Source: Alphaproteobacteria bacterium (GTDB taxonomy: Bacteria > Pseudomonadota > Alphaproteobacteria > Puniceispirillales > Puniceispirillaceae). From it: a stretch of 64,000 nt of DNA. The stretch covers positions 19,462 to 83,461 of the forward strand of contig JAAXKA010000088.1 of assembly GCA_012269555.1 (NCBI GenBank), given 5' to 3'. Shown here one piece after another: positions 1-8,249 of the stretch (positions within the stretch are counted from its first letter, which is position 1; every line of letters starts with the position of its first letter). Below the pieces are notes generated by a model that saw nothing but the letters and a program-made list of their open reading frames with translations, ran no database searches and was not told where the DNA came from. Position numbers and translations under genes: made by a program.

Positions 1-55
1 CGTTACTAAAACAACATGACCGTCTTTGTTTGGAACACCTAAAGTTAATACTTCT
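1..55. repeat. 55-bp perfect direct copy of 425-479, probable assembly artefact
   Basis: Bases 1-55 are identical to 425-479, and the match ends at base 56 (c) versus 480 (g). At 425-479 the bases are internal to csaA and make sense there. Here they are fused to a histidine kinase gene in which they encode nothing kinase-like. Fifty-five is a common de Bruijn k-mer size, so I infer a spurious graph join at a contig end rather than a biological duplication. Confidence 0.85.
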
Positions 56-367
56 CTTCGTCGTGCCTTAATGAATATCCTTGAGAATGCCCTTCGATAT
101 GCTTTTAATGCTGAAATAAGAGTTAGGCGAATAGAAGATACGGTTTTAATTCAGATAGATGATGACGGCCCGGGTATACCACATGAAAAAAGGACTGATG
201 CTATCCTTCCATTCAAAAGATTAGAAGCATCTAGAAACCAGAAAACAGGTGGTACAGGTCTTGGCCTTTCGATCGCGAGTGATATAATTTTGAGTCATGG
301 GGGACAATTAGATTTGCTGGAATCGCCCAAAGGAGGTCTTCGTGTTCGTATTATTTTACCGATATAG
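56..367 (+). CDS. Sensor histidine kinase, C-terminal ATPase domain (5'-truncated)
   Basis: The last ~103 residues of a two-component sensor kinase: the HATPase_c domain that binds ATP and phosphorylates the dimerisation-domain histidine. All the expected boxes are in order: the N box (NILENALRYA), the G1 box (DDDGPGIP), an F-box-like segment (PFKRLEASR) and the G2 box (GGTGLGLSIA), then the C-terminal strand ending at 367. The F-box and G2 pattern resembles the EnvZ type. The sensor, HAMP and histidine regions are missing. The frame can be read back to a TTG at 26, but those codons lie in the duplicated 55 bp and are not kinase sequence. It converges on csaA with an 18-bp gap. The ligand cannot be judged. 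Confidence 0.85.
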   Translation, partial: LRRALMNILENALRYAFNAEIRVRRIEDTVLIQIDDDGPGIPHEKRTDAILPFKRLEASRNQKTGGTGLGLSIASDIILSHGGQLDLLESPKGGLRVRIILPI

Positions 368-385
368 ATGAACTATTACTTTGCT

Positions 386-715
386 TTAATAAAGCCGCAC
401 ACCGTTTTCGACGATAACCTCTGGCGTTACTAAAACAACATGACCGTCTTTGTTTGGAACACCTAAAGTTAATACTTCTGATATAAATGGACCAATCTGG
501 CGAGGAGGAAAATTTATTACTGCTAAAATCTGTTTTCCAATCAAACTCTTTTTATCATATAGATCAGTTATCTGAGCAGATGATTTCTTATTCCCCAAAT
601 GACCAAAATTTATTTCAAGCTTGAATGCTGGTTTACGCGCTTCGGGGAATTCTTGAACTTTTATTATGGTGCCAGCCCGAATATCTATATCTAAAAACTG
701 TTTAAAATTTGCCAT
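386..715 (-). CDS. csaA: CsaA-type tRNA-binding domain protein
   Basis: A 109-residue single-domain protein of the CsaA family, an OB-fold related to the tRNA-binding domain of MetRS and Arc1p. CsaA is described as a secretion-related chaperone able to bind tRNA. The sequence starts with the family-typical LDIDIRAGTI segment and contains KPAFKLEINFG, the SSAQITDLYD region, the NFPPRQIGPF motif and the LGVPNKDGHVVLVTPE segment. The length matches the family (about 110 aa). It is the last gene of a minus-strand series running ybjN-proC-tetR-csaA. Its bases 425-479 are the source of the copy at the left edge of the window. Confidence 0.92.
   Translation of the reverse strand: MANFKQFLDIDIRAGTIIKVQEFPEARKPAFKLEINFGHLGNKKSSAQITDLYDKKSLIGKQILAVINFPPRQIGPFISEVLTLGVPNKDGHVVLVTPEVIVENGVRLY
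425..479. repeat. Genuine copy of the 55-bp repeat (inside csaA)
   Basis: Identical to bases 1-55. Here it lies in frame inside an intact csaA, encoding the LGVPNKDGHVVLV part on the minus strand, so this is the original location. Confidence 0.85.
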
Positions 716-783
716 CTTTTACAACTTTATACTTTAGACTATGGGGCTTGAGACTTACGCATCTAATTATTCTTGTCAGCGTT

Positions 784-1416
784 TTATTCATAACGAGAGC
801 CTTCGAATAATTTGAAACTTTCTGCTATTTCAATTGCCTGACTCAAATTATTGTCAACCTCTCTAAATGTTGTGGCAAGACCATCGCTGTCATCTTTAAA
901 CCAAACCAAACTTGTTTTAAGTAATAGGCCAATTAATCCTTTAATACGCATAGAACGACGCGCCGCAGCAATTGGGAGGTCTTTTTTTTTATCTCCTGAA
1001 ATAGTTAAAATCATGTCGCAAAGATGATAGGCAGAAATTGTAATTGAGATGCCAAATTGAAAATCCCTCAAAGCCCATTTATGTATGCGCTGAAAAATAT
1101 AGCGCTTATCAGCAAAAGCTTCCAAAATCGACATTAATGTCTCAAGTACTTTTTCTCGAGTAGTCGCTTCAAAATCTTTCGAGAATTCTGCTGTAAGACT
1201 AACAAATATTTCGCTTATCCGTGCATTAAACCAATACAAAAACAATTCGTTAACATCACGAAAAACAGACCTAACCAAATCAGCATCCTTATTTATATCT
1301 GCTGATAATTGGTCTAGTGAAATGACTGATAAGTCGTTTGTTTCATGAAGTCTTGTTATGAGAGCTTCTGAAAGACATTCTTTTAAATCAACTATTCCTT
1401 GGTAATTATTTTCCAA
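784..1416 (-). CDS. TetR-family-like transcriptional regulator
   Basis: A 210-residue, all-helical protein. The N-terminal ~45 residues look like a degenerate TetR helix-turn-helix (ISLDQLSADINKDADLVRS, then a FLYWFNARI segment where TetR proteins have the FxxKxxL tail). The C-terminal half has the WFKDDSDGLATTFREVDNNL pattern that I associate with the alphaproteobacterial TetR/COQ9-like group. It lies directly downstream of proC and ybjN on the same strand, a position often held by a TetR annotation in related genomes. No ligand can be inferred. The DNA-binding helix is poorly conserved, so a COQ9-like non-regulatory role remains possible. Confidence 0.6.
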   Translation of the reverse strand: MENNYQGIVDLKECLSEALITRLHETNDLSVISLDQLSADINKDADLVRSVFRDVNELFLYWFNARISEIFVSLTAEFSKDFEATTREKVLETLMSILEAFADKRYIFQRIHKWALRDFQFGISITISAYHLCDMILTISGDKKKDLPIAAARRSMRIKGLIGLLLKTSLVWFKDDSDGLATTFREVDNNLSQAIEIAESFKLFEGSRYE

Positions 1417-1472
1417 AACACTCTCGCTATCAATAAAAATAACCTCTTGTATTACGAAAATAACGCTTTATT

Positions 1473-2357
1473 TTAGTTTGGCAAGGCTAACTCACCAAGC
1501 TCGCGGCTTCTTTTTTCTGCTTTCTGCATGGCCGTTAAAATGAGATTAAGAAAGCAATCTTCTTCCATCAACACTGATAAAGCAGCTGCAGTGGTGCCAC
1601 CTTTGCTTGTTACATTCTCACGTAAGGTTGATGAATCTGATGGATCTTGTGTCAGAAGCATACCTGCTCCAAAAACTGTTTCCCTTGCTAATTTTCTTGA
1701 AAGTTCATCAGGAATACCCAACTTTTTTCCTGCAAGTTGCATTGCTTCCGCCAAAAGAAAAACATATGCAGGCCCTGAGCCCGAAAGGGCCGTTACCGCA
1801 TCCATCATCTGCTCATTTGGGAGCATAATGACCTCTCCCACAGACTTTAGTAAATCAACACAATATTCTGTTTTTTGTTTTGGTATATCTACATCTGCAT
1901 AAATTGCAGTTATTCCGGCACCAACAGAAGCAGGAGTATTTGGCATTGCACGCACAATCTGTTTAGTTCCATTTAAGTGCTTCCGCAACCAATGAGAGGA
2001 CAGTCCAGCGGCAATTGACAAAAAAACAATATTTTCATCAGTAATTTTTGAAAAAGGTGCTATTGCATCGAACATCATCTGTGGTTTGACAGCCAAAACT
2101 GCAAAATCGATGGGTGTAGCGTCTTGTGCTATTAACTGTTCGAGTGAAACATAACAGGTAATTAAGTCCAACGCTTCGAGCTCGGCACTTATACCAGCTG
2201 GTTCGATAATACTTATACGCTTAAAATTTTCTTTTTGATGGAGCCAACCCTCTAATAATGCAGACCCCATTTTACCACAACCTATTAAAACAATGTGCTG
2301 ACTACAGTCCCATTTTGGCTGATTTTGAGTTTTTTGCATTAGTTCGTTAGTTGTCAT
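1473..2357 (-). CDS. proC: Pyrroline-5-carboxylate reductase
   Basis: The last step of proline synthesis: NAD(P)H-dependent reduction of 1-pyrroline-5-carboxylate to L-proline in the cytosol. The 294-residue protein has an N-terminal Rossmann fold with the dinucleotide motif VLIGCGKMGSALLEGW (about residues 23-38), the AVKPQMM segment, RAMPNTPASVG in the middle, and the C-terminal dimerisation domain signature ALSGSGPAYVFLLAEAM followed by LRENVTSKGGTTAAAL. The N-terminus is about 20 residues longer than the E. coli enzyme, which is common in alphaproteobacteria. It sits between ybjN (upstream) and the TetR-like gene (downstream), all on the minus strand, probably one operon. Confidence 0.97.
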   Translation of the reverse strand: MTTNELMQKTQNQPKWDCSQHIVLIGCGKMGSALLEGWLHQKENFKRISIIEPAGISAELEALDLITCYVSLEQLIAQDATPIDFAVLAVKPQMMFDAIAPFSKITDENIVFLSIAAGLSSHWLRKHLNGTKQIVRAMPNTPASVGAGITAIYADVDIPKQKTEYCVDLLKSVGEVIMLPNEQMMDAVTALSGSGPAYVFLLAEAMQLAGKKLGIPDELSRKLARETVFGAGMLLTQDPSDSSTLRENVTSKGGTTAAALSVLMEEDCFLNLILTAMQKAEKRSRELGELALPN

Positions 2358-2372
2358 ATTTTCTTAAATACA

Positions 2373-2864
2373 TCAAGCATGCCCATGACTTTGTATCATG
2401 CCGAAGGTTACAACATCCCGCGCAGCATATGGACCATTTAAAACTTGATATATAGTCGGGAAGGCCTGCTCTGCCTCTCCTAGAACAATTTCGATTACAT
2501 CCTCTATTTGCTCAGGTGACGCACCACCTGCTCCTCGCAACATAAGTTTATGTCTAACTTTTATGGTATTCGTGCGCTCACACGCAACAAAATGACCAAG
2601 CCAAAGATCTTGATTCAATAATGAAGTTAACATTGTTACTTCGGATAACTGTATTTTATCAAAAGTGATATCAAGATTACAACTCACATCGAGAGTTTCT
2701 TCACTCTCGAACCACTCAATATGCAACTGATGTTGTCCCCACCTACCTGGAACATCTGCAATTAGTTCATTTATGTTATTGCGATGCAAAAACCATTCTT
2801 GCTGTTTTACAAACCGCATTACTAAGTCTATTGGCTTGGCGTCTATAAAATCTGAAATATCCAA
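2373..2864 (-). CDS. YbjN domain-containing protein
   Basis: A YbjN-family protein, a fold resembling type III secretion chaperones; the biochemical role is unknown. Family features are the KPIDLVMRFV start of the domain, DVPGRWGQHQLHIEW, LNQDLWLGHFV, and the RGAGGASPEQIEDVIEIVL segment near the C-terminus. The frame is open back to a TTG at 2948, giving 191 aa. I prefer the TTG at 2864 because it gives about 163 aa, the usual family length, and has a GGGAAGAG purine stretch just upstream. Its stop is 15 bp before proC, so the two are probably co-transcribed, as in many alphaproteobacteria. Confidence 0.82.
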   Translation of the reverse strand: MDISDFIDAKPIDLVMRFVKQQEWFLHRNNINELIADVPGRWGQHQLHIEWFESEETLDVSCNLDITFDKIQLSEVTMLTSLLNQDLWLGHFVACERTNTIKVRHKLMLRGAGGASPEQIEDVIEIVLGEAEQAFPTIYQVLNGPYAARDVVTFGMIQSHGHA

Positions 2865-3066
2865 TTCACTCTTCCCGACATAAAAACATTCATTCAGTGA
2901 TCTTCTTTTCAAAAAAATTGATCTCGAAAAATTTTCTAAATTTAACAAAAGACGTTAAGGACAAGCAACACAATATTTAGTATGTACCTTTTTGACTTCA
3001 TACATATTGTAGTATGTTTAGAGGAATTTCACTTATTTTTCAATAAGTCGCAAAAGATAATTAATA

Positions 3067-3354
3067 TCAATTTTTTCTTTTAGATATTTTTTTTGATACT
3101 GTTGATTTTTGTTTTTTTACTGTTTTGGATTTCTCTATCGTGATTTCAAGCAATTCGATTCGTGAAATCAGACTCTCCAACCTTGTTGTAAGTGCTTCAA
3201 AGTCTTCATAGGTAACTAAATTAGACTCATTTTGCTTACGCTGGTCACGCGCATTTATAATGTTCTTTACTTCTAATCTCATTTCATCAGCAAGAGATGC
3301 TGCACCTTGAGCCATTTTACTTAAGTCTGAAAAAATTGTTGAACGGTTTTTCAT
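3067..3354 (-). CDS. ubiK: UbiK/BMFP-type accessory factor
   Basis: A small protein of the UbiK (YqiC, BMFP) family, an accessory factor for ubiquinone biosynthesis known in proteobacteria as a trimeric coiled-coil, membrane-fusogenic protein. The start at 3354 is chosen because GAGG lies a few bases upstream. An in-frame extension to 3390 adds 12 unlikely residues. The N-terminal half (IFSDLSKMAQGAASLADEMR) is the amphipathic helix. VTYEDFEALTTRLESLISRI is the family-typical C-terminal coiled coil, with the E-x-F-E pattern. The tail is very lysine-rich. It is divergent from lgt, a neighbourhood seen widely in alphaproteobacteria. Confidence 0.83.
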   Translation of the reverse strand: MKNRSTIFSDLSKMAQGAASLADEMRLEVKNIINARDQRKQNESNLVTYEDFEALTTRLESLISRIELLEITIEKSKTVKKQKSTVSKKISKRKN

Positions 3355-3520
3355 TTTTTCCTCACTAAAATAGCTACCTTTTGTTTGCATACGAAATCAA
3401 ATATAAAATTAATACGTCTTTGACCTTAAGGCAATAGGACGATAGAAGACAAACAGACCGTTTTTAAAAAAACTTAGATAAAAATGATTAAGTTAAATTC
3501 AACTTATATGGATTAAAAGA

Positions 3521-4339
3521 ATGACTGAGCAATGGTTTACATTTCCTATTATAAATGAAATAGCCATAGAAATAGGCCCGATAGCAATTAGATGGTATGC
3601 CCTTGCTTATTTAGCTGGAATATTTACTACGATGCTCTTAATGAACCGAGAGGCAAAAAAAGATAGTTCTGCATTTGAGCCAGAAGATATTACCAGACTT
3701 ACAAATTTTTGCGTAATCGGCATAATAATTGGAGGACGACTTGGTTTTGTTTTATTTTACAATTTTGATTTTTATGTATCGAACCCCATTGAAATTTTTA
3801 AAGTATGGAATGGTGGAATGTCTTTTCATGGTGGCTTACTCGGAGTGATAATTGCAACTATTTTAACGGTGAGAAAAACAAAAATACCTATTTTTCAGTT
3901 ATCAGACCTACTAGCATGCTTAGCGCCAATTGGATTATTTTTGGGAAGGATTGCAAATTTCATCAACGGCGAATTATACGGACGAATAACAACTCATCCG
4001 ATTGGTATTATTTTTCCAACGGGTGGTCCGCTACCCCGGCATCCAAGCCAACTTTACGAGGCTGTTTTGGAAGGTTTATTAATATTTATAATTCTTAATG
4101 GTGTGAGGATATTAAACCCGAAATTACCAAGCGGCTTAATAACAGGGATGTTTTTTCTTTTATACGGCTTATCCAGGATAATAGTAGAATTTGTGAGAGA
4201 ACCAGATAAACATATCGGATTTTTAGGAAGTATAGGTACAATTCAAATTACCACTGGCCAATTATTAACGGCCCCAATGATACTAATCGGAGGTATTTTG
4301 ATCTATTTTAGTTTAAAACGTAATTTCGACTCTAGGTGA
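3521..4339 (+). CDS. lgt: Prolipoprotein diacylglyceryl transferase
   Basis: An inner-membrane enzyme that transfers diacylglycerol from phosphatidylglycerol to the lipobox cysteine of prolipoproteins. At 272 residues with about seven hydrophobic segments it has the normal size. Visible signatures are GGRLGFVLFYN (71-81), the HGG motif with His103, GRIANFINGELYGR (142-155, the Lgt signature with the essential Arg and Asn) and RHPSQLYE (173-180). It is first in a plus-strand set lgt-midA-pgeF, with midA beginning 6 bp after its stop. Confidence 0.97.
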   Translation: MTEQWFTFPIINEIAIEIGPIAIRWYALAYLAGIFTTMLLMNREAKKDSSAFEPEDITRLTNFCVIGIIIGGRLGFVLFYNFDFYVSNPIEIFKVWNGGMSFHGGLLGVIIATILTVRKTKIPIFQLSDLLACLAPIGLFLGRIANFINGELYGRITTHPIGIIFPTGGPLPRHPSQLYEAVLEGLLIFIILNGVRILNPKLPSGLITGMFFLLYGLSRIIVEFVREPDKHIGFLGSIGTIQITTGQLLTAPMILIGGILIYFSLKRNFDSR

Positions 4340-4345
4340 ACCCAG

Positions 4346-5431
4346 GTGAATAACGCAAAATTTCTCGATTGGGTGAAGAAAGAAATTTTAAGTTCAGGCC
4401 CTATTTCTGTTTCTAATGCAATGAGGGCTGCACTAACACATAAAGATTTTGGTTATTACCACTCAAAAAAAATAATAGGTAGTAAAGGAGATTTCATAAC
4501 TGGTCCTGAGATAAGTCAAATCTTTGGCGAATTAATTGGAGCATTTCTTGGCTACATTTGGGAACATTCAGGAAAACCATCTAATAGCCTATTATGCGAA
4601 TTTGGTCCAGGTCTTGGCACACTGAGTGCAGATATTAACAGGGCATTAAGACAAATTTATCCAAATTTTTCATGTTCACCTCTCCACTTGATCGAAACAA
4701 GCAAATCTTTTCGAAAAATACAGAAAACTAAACTTAATAAACAATCAGTTTATTGGCATGAAGATTTTAAGAAAATACCAAAAAATCCAGTGTTTGCGGT
4801 TGCAAATGAATTTTTTGATGCCCTTGGAGTAGACCAAGCAATCTTTGATGGTATAAATTGGCGACAAAGACTATTAAATTTTAGCTCTAAATTTGAATAT
4901 GTAGCTGGACCAATTTTAAATGAAACACAATTAAAACACTTTGATGCAAACCACATTAAAAATCCAGACAAGGGAACTATAATTGAATATTGTCCAAAAT
5001 CAGAACAGATTATAACTGAAGTTGCTCTTCATATTAAGCTGTTTGGTGGCGTTTTATTAATTATCGATTATGGAAAAACTAACCAGATTGGGGATACTAT
5101 TCAGGCAGTTTTAAATCATAAACCTGCAGAACCATGGTCATCAGCGGGGGATGCAGATATATCACACTGGGTGGACTTTAAATCAATTGAAAGGACAGTA
5201 GAGAAAGTGGGTGCTAGGTTTATTGGGCCCGTATCACAATCGCATTTTTTAACACAGATTGGTATTAAGCAAAGAGCACAAAAGTTATCACAAATAGATA
5301 ATCCTAGACATAATAGAGCTATTTTTGCTGCTGTAGATAGGTTGATTTCTCCTGCTCATATGGGAAACATTTTCCAAGTTGGGTTAATCACCCCTATTGG
5401 CAAAGGTTTTCCACCTGGCTTTAAAGTTTAA
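4346..5431 (+). CDS. MidA/NDUFAF7-type SAM-dependent methyltransferase
   Basis: A 361-residue class I methyltransferase of the DUF185 family. The mitochondrial relative NDUFAF7 methylates an arginine of complex I subunit NDUFS2, and a bacterial role in complex I assembly is inferred from that. The sequence shows the family N-terminus (GPISVSNAMRAAL), GDFITGPEISQIFGELIG, the glycine-rich SAM loop EFGPGLGTL (85-93), VANEFFDALGVDQ and LLIIDYG. The start is GTG at 4346, 6 bp after the lgt stop, indicating translational coupling. pgeF follows on the same strand. Confidence 0.9.
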   Translation: MNNAKFLDWVKKEILSSGPISVSNAMRAALTHKDFGYYHSKKIIGSKGDFITGPEISQIFGELIGAFLGYIWEHSGKPSNSLLCEFGPGLGTLSADINRALRQIYPNFSCSPLHLIETSKSFRKIQKTKLNKQSVYWHEDFKKIPKNPVFAVANEFFDALGVDQAIFDGINWRQRLLNFSSKFEYVAGPILNETQLKHFDANHIKNPDKGTIIEYCPKSEQIITEVALHIKLFGGVLLIIDYGKTNQIGDTIQAVLNHKPAEPWSSAGDADISHWVDFKSIERTVEKVGARFIGPVSQSHFLTQIGIKQRAQKLSQIDNPRHNRAIFAAVDRLISPAHMGNIFQVGLITPIGKGFPPGFKV

Positions 5432-5479
5432 ACTCTATCAAGTATGTTTATCTTAAATTAATAATAAAAAGGTGAAAAA

Positions 5480-6316
5480 ATGTTTCCTTATCAGCTCCAT
5501 GAATCTTTTACTGGCGCTGCCTATTACAAGCATGAACTTTTATCCTCAGATATGTTGATTCATGGATTTTTTACCCGAAAAGGTGGTTGTTCGACTGGAG
5601 AGTTCTCAGGATTAAATAGCTCTTTAAATTCTGGCGATTTGTTCGATAATGTAAATCGAAACAGACAATTAATTAAAAAAAGTTTGGCTCATCAGAGGTA
5701 TCAATTAATTACTCTAAATCAGGTGCATGGAAATGAAGTAATTATTATTGATACGGGAAATATTGAAAATGCTAAACATCCTGCTTCTGGATATAAAGCT
5801 GATGGCATTGTTACCAAGAAGAAAAATATTCTTCTCGGGATACTAACAGCAGATTGTGCTCCAATTTTAATGGCAGATTATAATGCAGGAGTTATAGGTG
5901 CATGCCATGCAGGCTGGAAAGGCGCTATTTCAGGGATTATCGAAAATACAGTTCTTGAAATGTGTAAAATCGGCGCAAAAACAAAAGATATATTTTGTGT
6001 AATTGGTCCTTCAATTGAACAAAAAAGCTATGAAGTTAGCGCTGATTTCAGAGAAAAAATTTTAGACCTAAAACCATTTGCGCTAAACTTATTTTCTCCA
6101 GATACAAAAAAAGAAAATGATACGTCTTATGGAAAGTTCTTTTTTGATTTACAAGGCTTCTGTGTGACCTTGCTTAAGCGAGCAGACATTAATCATTATA
6201 GAAGTATTAATATTGATACTTATCAGAATCACGAATTATTTTATAGTTATCGTTCATCTTCCCATAAAGGTGAGTCACTTTTTGGTAGACAAATTTCTGT
6301 AATTGGGATCAGGTAG
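5480..6316 (+). CDS. pgeF: PgeF/YfiH family (LACC1-like) protein
   Basis: A 278-residue member of the multicopper polyphenol oxidase/laccase-domain family, often called polyphenol oxidase. Family members act as purine nucleoside phosphorylases or adenosine deaminases, and PgeF edits misincorporated residues in peptidoglycan. The zinc-binding residues are visible: His83 in LNQVHGNEV, Cys126 in TADCAPILMAD and His143 in ACHAGWKGAI. CVIGPSIEQKSYEV and the C-terminal YSYRSS-to-GRQISVIGI segment also fit. It is preceded by an AAAGGTG ribosome binding site and sits in the conserved lgt-midA-pgeF-prs order. Confidence 0.93.
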   Translation: MFPYQLHESFTGAAYYKHELLSSDMLIHGFFTRKGGCSTGEFSGLNSSLNSGDLFDNVNRNRQLIKKSLAHQRYQLITLNQVHGNEVIIIDTGNIENAKHPASGYKADGIVTKKKNILLGILTADCAPILMADYNAGVIGACHAGWKGAISGIIENTVLEMCKIGAKTKDIFCVIGPSIEQKSYEVSADFREKILDLKPFALNLFSPDTKKENDTSYGKFFFDLQGFCVTLLKRADINHYRSINIDTYQNHELFYSYRSSSHKGESLFGRQISVIGIR

Positions 6317-6324
6317 AAACCTTT

Positions 6325-6393
6325 ATGCCACATTTATGGTTATTTTTGCTATTTTGTTTTATTGGATTATTGGCATCCTGTTTTTTAGGGTAA
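6325..6393 (+). CDS. Candidate 22-residue hydrophobic peptide with lipobox
   Basis: A very short ATG-initiated frame between pgeF and prs. The peptide is almost entirely hydrophobic and ends LLASCFLG, i.e. a signal-peptide-like core followed by a plausible lipobox with Cys19 and only three residues after it. It begins 8 bp after the pgeF stop. There is only a weak AGG upstream. It could be a tiny lipoprotein, a leader peptide or a chance frame in AT-rich DNA. I cannot separate these from sequence alone. Confidence 0.25.
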   Translation: MPHLWLFLLFCFIGLLASCFLG

Positions 6394-6473
6394 TATATAG
6401 ATATTCTCCACTTGTCATTATGCTACACGGTTGTTAAACAAATGTACTCGCAAATTTTCGTAGGTATGGTCTC

Positions 6474-7406
6474 ATGAAGGTCTTGTCATGTAACTCAAAT
6501 CGGCCCCTTGCAGAAGCAATAGCAACATATCTTAATGTATCACTCACTCAAGCAGATGTACGAAGGTTTGCGGATATGGAAGTATTTGTTGAGATACATG
6601 AAAATGTAAGAGGAGAAGATGTTTTTGTTATTCAATCAACCTCTTACCCTGCTAATGATAATATCATGGAACTGTTAGTCTGCTTAGATGCACTTCGTCG
6701 TGGTTCCGCGAGACGTGTGACAGCCGTTTTACCATATTACGGATATGCAAGACAGGACAGAAAATCTGGGCCACGCACCCCCATTTCTGCCAAGCTTTTA
6801 GCTAATTTAATAACATCAGCTGGTGCAGATAGAATTTTGACGATTGACTTACACGCAGCTCAAATTCAAGGTTTTTTTGATATTCCGGCAGATAATTTAT
6901 ACTCGGCACCTGTATTTAAAACAGATATCATCTCTCGTTATAATTCTAATGAACTGGTTGTTGTTTCACCTGATGTCGGAGGAGTAATTCGTGCCCGTGC
7001 TATTGCAAGCAGAATTGAGGCTGATCTTGCGATAATCGATAAAAGAAGACCCCGCGCAGGAATATCTGAAGTTATGAATATTATAGGTGATGTGTCTGGT
7101 CGGCATTGTATTATGGTTGATGATATTGTTGACTCTGGTGGTACCTTATGTAACGCAGCGCAAGCTTTAATAGACGCCGGTGCAATCACTGTCGATGCCT
7201 ATGTAACTCATGGGGTTCTATCAGGGGGAGCTGTCAGCAGAGTTGCATCCTCACCTTTAAATTCGCTTGTAACTACTGATTCAATTCAATCAACGGAGGC
7301 TATGCGTGTTGCAACAAATATCCGTCAAATAACCATAGCACCCCTCCTTGGAGAGGCAATAAGAAGAATACATGAAGAACGGTCTGTGTCTTCTCTCTTT
7401 CAATAA
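6474..7406 (+). CDS. prs: Ribose-phosphate pyrophosphokinase (PRPP synthetase)
   Basis: Makes PRPP from ribose 5-phosphate and ATP, feeding purine, pyrimidine, histidine, tryptophan and NAD synthesis. The length of 310 aa is normal. Motifs are the catalytic flexible loop ([17 protein letters not shown], 91-107), [14 protein letters not shown] (125-138, with the catalytic His), [16 protein letters not shown] and the PRPP-binding loop [11 protein letters not shown] (215-225). It has its own upstream spacer of about 80-155 bp, so it may have a separate promoter, and is followed by rplY. Confidence 0.97.
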   Translation: MKVLSCNSNRPLAEAIATYLNVSLTQADVRRFADMEVFVEIHENVRGEDVFVIQSTSYPANDNIMELLVCLDALRRGSARRVTAVLPYYGYARQDRKSGPRTPISAKLLANLITSAGADRILTIDLHAAQIQGFFDIPADNLYSAPVFKTDIISRYNSNELVVVSPDVGGVIRARAIASRIEADLAIIDKRRPRAGISEVMNIIGDVSGRHCIMVDDIVDSGGTLCNAAQALIDAGAITVDAYVTHGVLSGGAVSRVASSPLNSLVTTDSIQSTEAMRVATNIRQITIAPLLGEAIRRIHEERSVSSLFQ

Positions 7407-7527
7407 AATTTAAAAATTTAATTTGGTTGATCTATATATTACTCTTGTTTTTTAGGCGTAAAATGCCTATCAACTCATTATCATGCACCCCTGGAGGCAT
7501 GAAACTGACTATGATAAGGAGACAAAT

Positions 7528-8163
7528 ATGTCAGAAAATACATTGATTAGCGCAGATTTGCGTAATCGGGTTGGTAAGGGGTCCGCCCGTGCGGCACGCC
7601 GTGCAGGCAAAATTCCCGCTGTTATTTATGGCGACAAAAAACAACCAATTTCTATTGAGATCGAAGCGCGGATGATGCGTAAAATAATTAATGAACCTGG
7701 TATTTTTAGCCGTTTGCTTGATATTAATGTAGATAACGGAAAACATACTGTATTAATGCGCGATATACATTTTCACCCTGTAACCGATGATCCTATGCAC
7801 TTTGATTTTCTCAGAGTTAGTCAATCAAGCACTGTTTCAGTTTCTGTAGGAGTTGAGTTTATTAACGAAGCAATTTGCCCTGCATTGAAAATAGGCGGGG
7901 TCTTGAATATTGTTCGCTACGAAGTTGAGTTAAATTGCTTGCCAACTTCCATTCCAGAGAAAATAATTGTTGATTTGTCAGAAGCAAAAATTGGGGATTC
8001 CATTCACATTAGTGCGGTTGAATTACCTGAAGGTGTAACACCGACAATAACTGACCGTGACTTTACCATTGCAACTCTTCAGTCACCAGGTGGTGGAGTT
8101 AAAAACGAAGAAGATGAGGAAGTCGAAAGTACAGAATCTAGCGAAGAAACCGAAACAGAATAA
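7528..8163 (+). CDS. rplY: 50S ribosomal protein L25/general stress protein Ctc
   Basis: The 5S rRNA-binding ribosomal protein in its long Ctc form. The start at ATG 7528 is chosen because AAGGAG lies 7 bases upstream at 7516-7521; the frame extends to 7483 but without support. This gives 211 residues: an N-terminal L25 domain (SADLRNRVGKGSARAARR, then GKIPAVIYGDKK) of about 95 residues, a C-terminal TL5-like domain (about 100-190 with LPEGVTPTITDRDFTIATL), and a strongly acidic tail of Glu, Ser and Thr. It is followed by a terminator-like hairpin. Confidence 0.95.
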   Translation: MSENTLISADLRNRVGKGSARAARRAGKIPAVIYGDKKQPISIEIEARMMRKIINEPGIFSRLLDINVDNGKHTVLMRDIHFHPVTDDPMHFDFLRVSQSSTVSVSVGVEFINEAICPALKIGGVLNIVRYEVELNCLPTSIPEKIIVDLSEAKIGDSIHISAVELPEGVTPTITDRDFTIATLQSPGGGVKNEEDEEVESTESSEETETE

Positions 8164-8189
8164 AGATGTAAAAAACAAATTACCTAGAG

Positions 8190-8209
8190 GGGGCCATTAT
8201 GGCCCCTTT
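8190..8209 (+). terminator. Hairpin with GC-rich stem after rplY
   Basis: GGGGCC (8190-8195) pairs with GGCCCC (8201-8206) around a five-base loop, with two or three further weak pairs outside and a short T run (CCCCTTTG). It lies about 27 bp after the rplY stop and 40 bp before pth. The T tract is short, so termination may be partial. Confidence 0.6.
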
Positions 8210-8249
8210 GCTCTTTAACAGTTGAAAAAAGTAGAGATGGATTGGTCTC

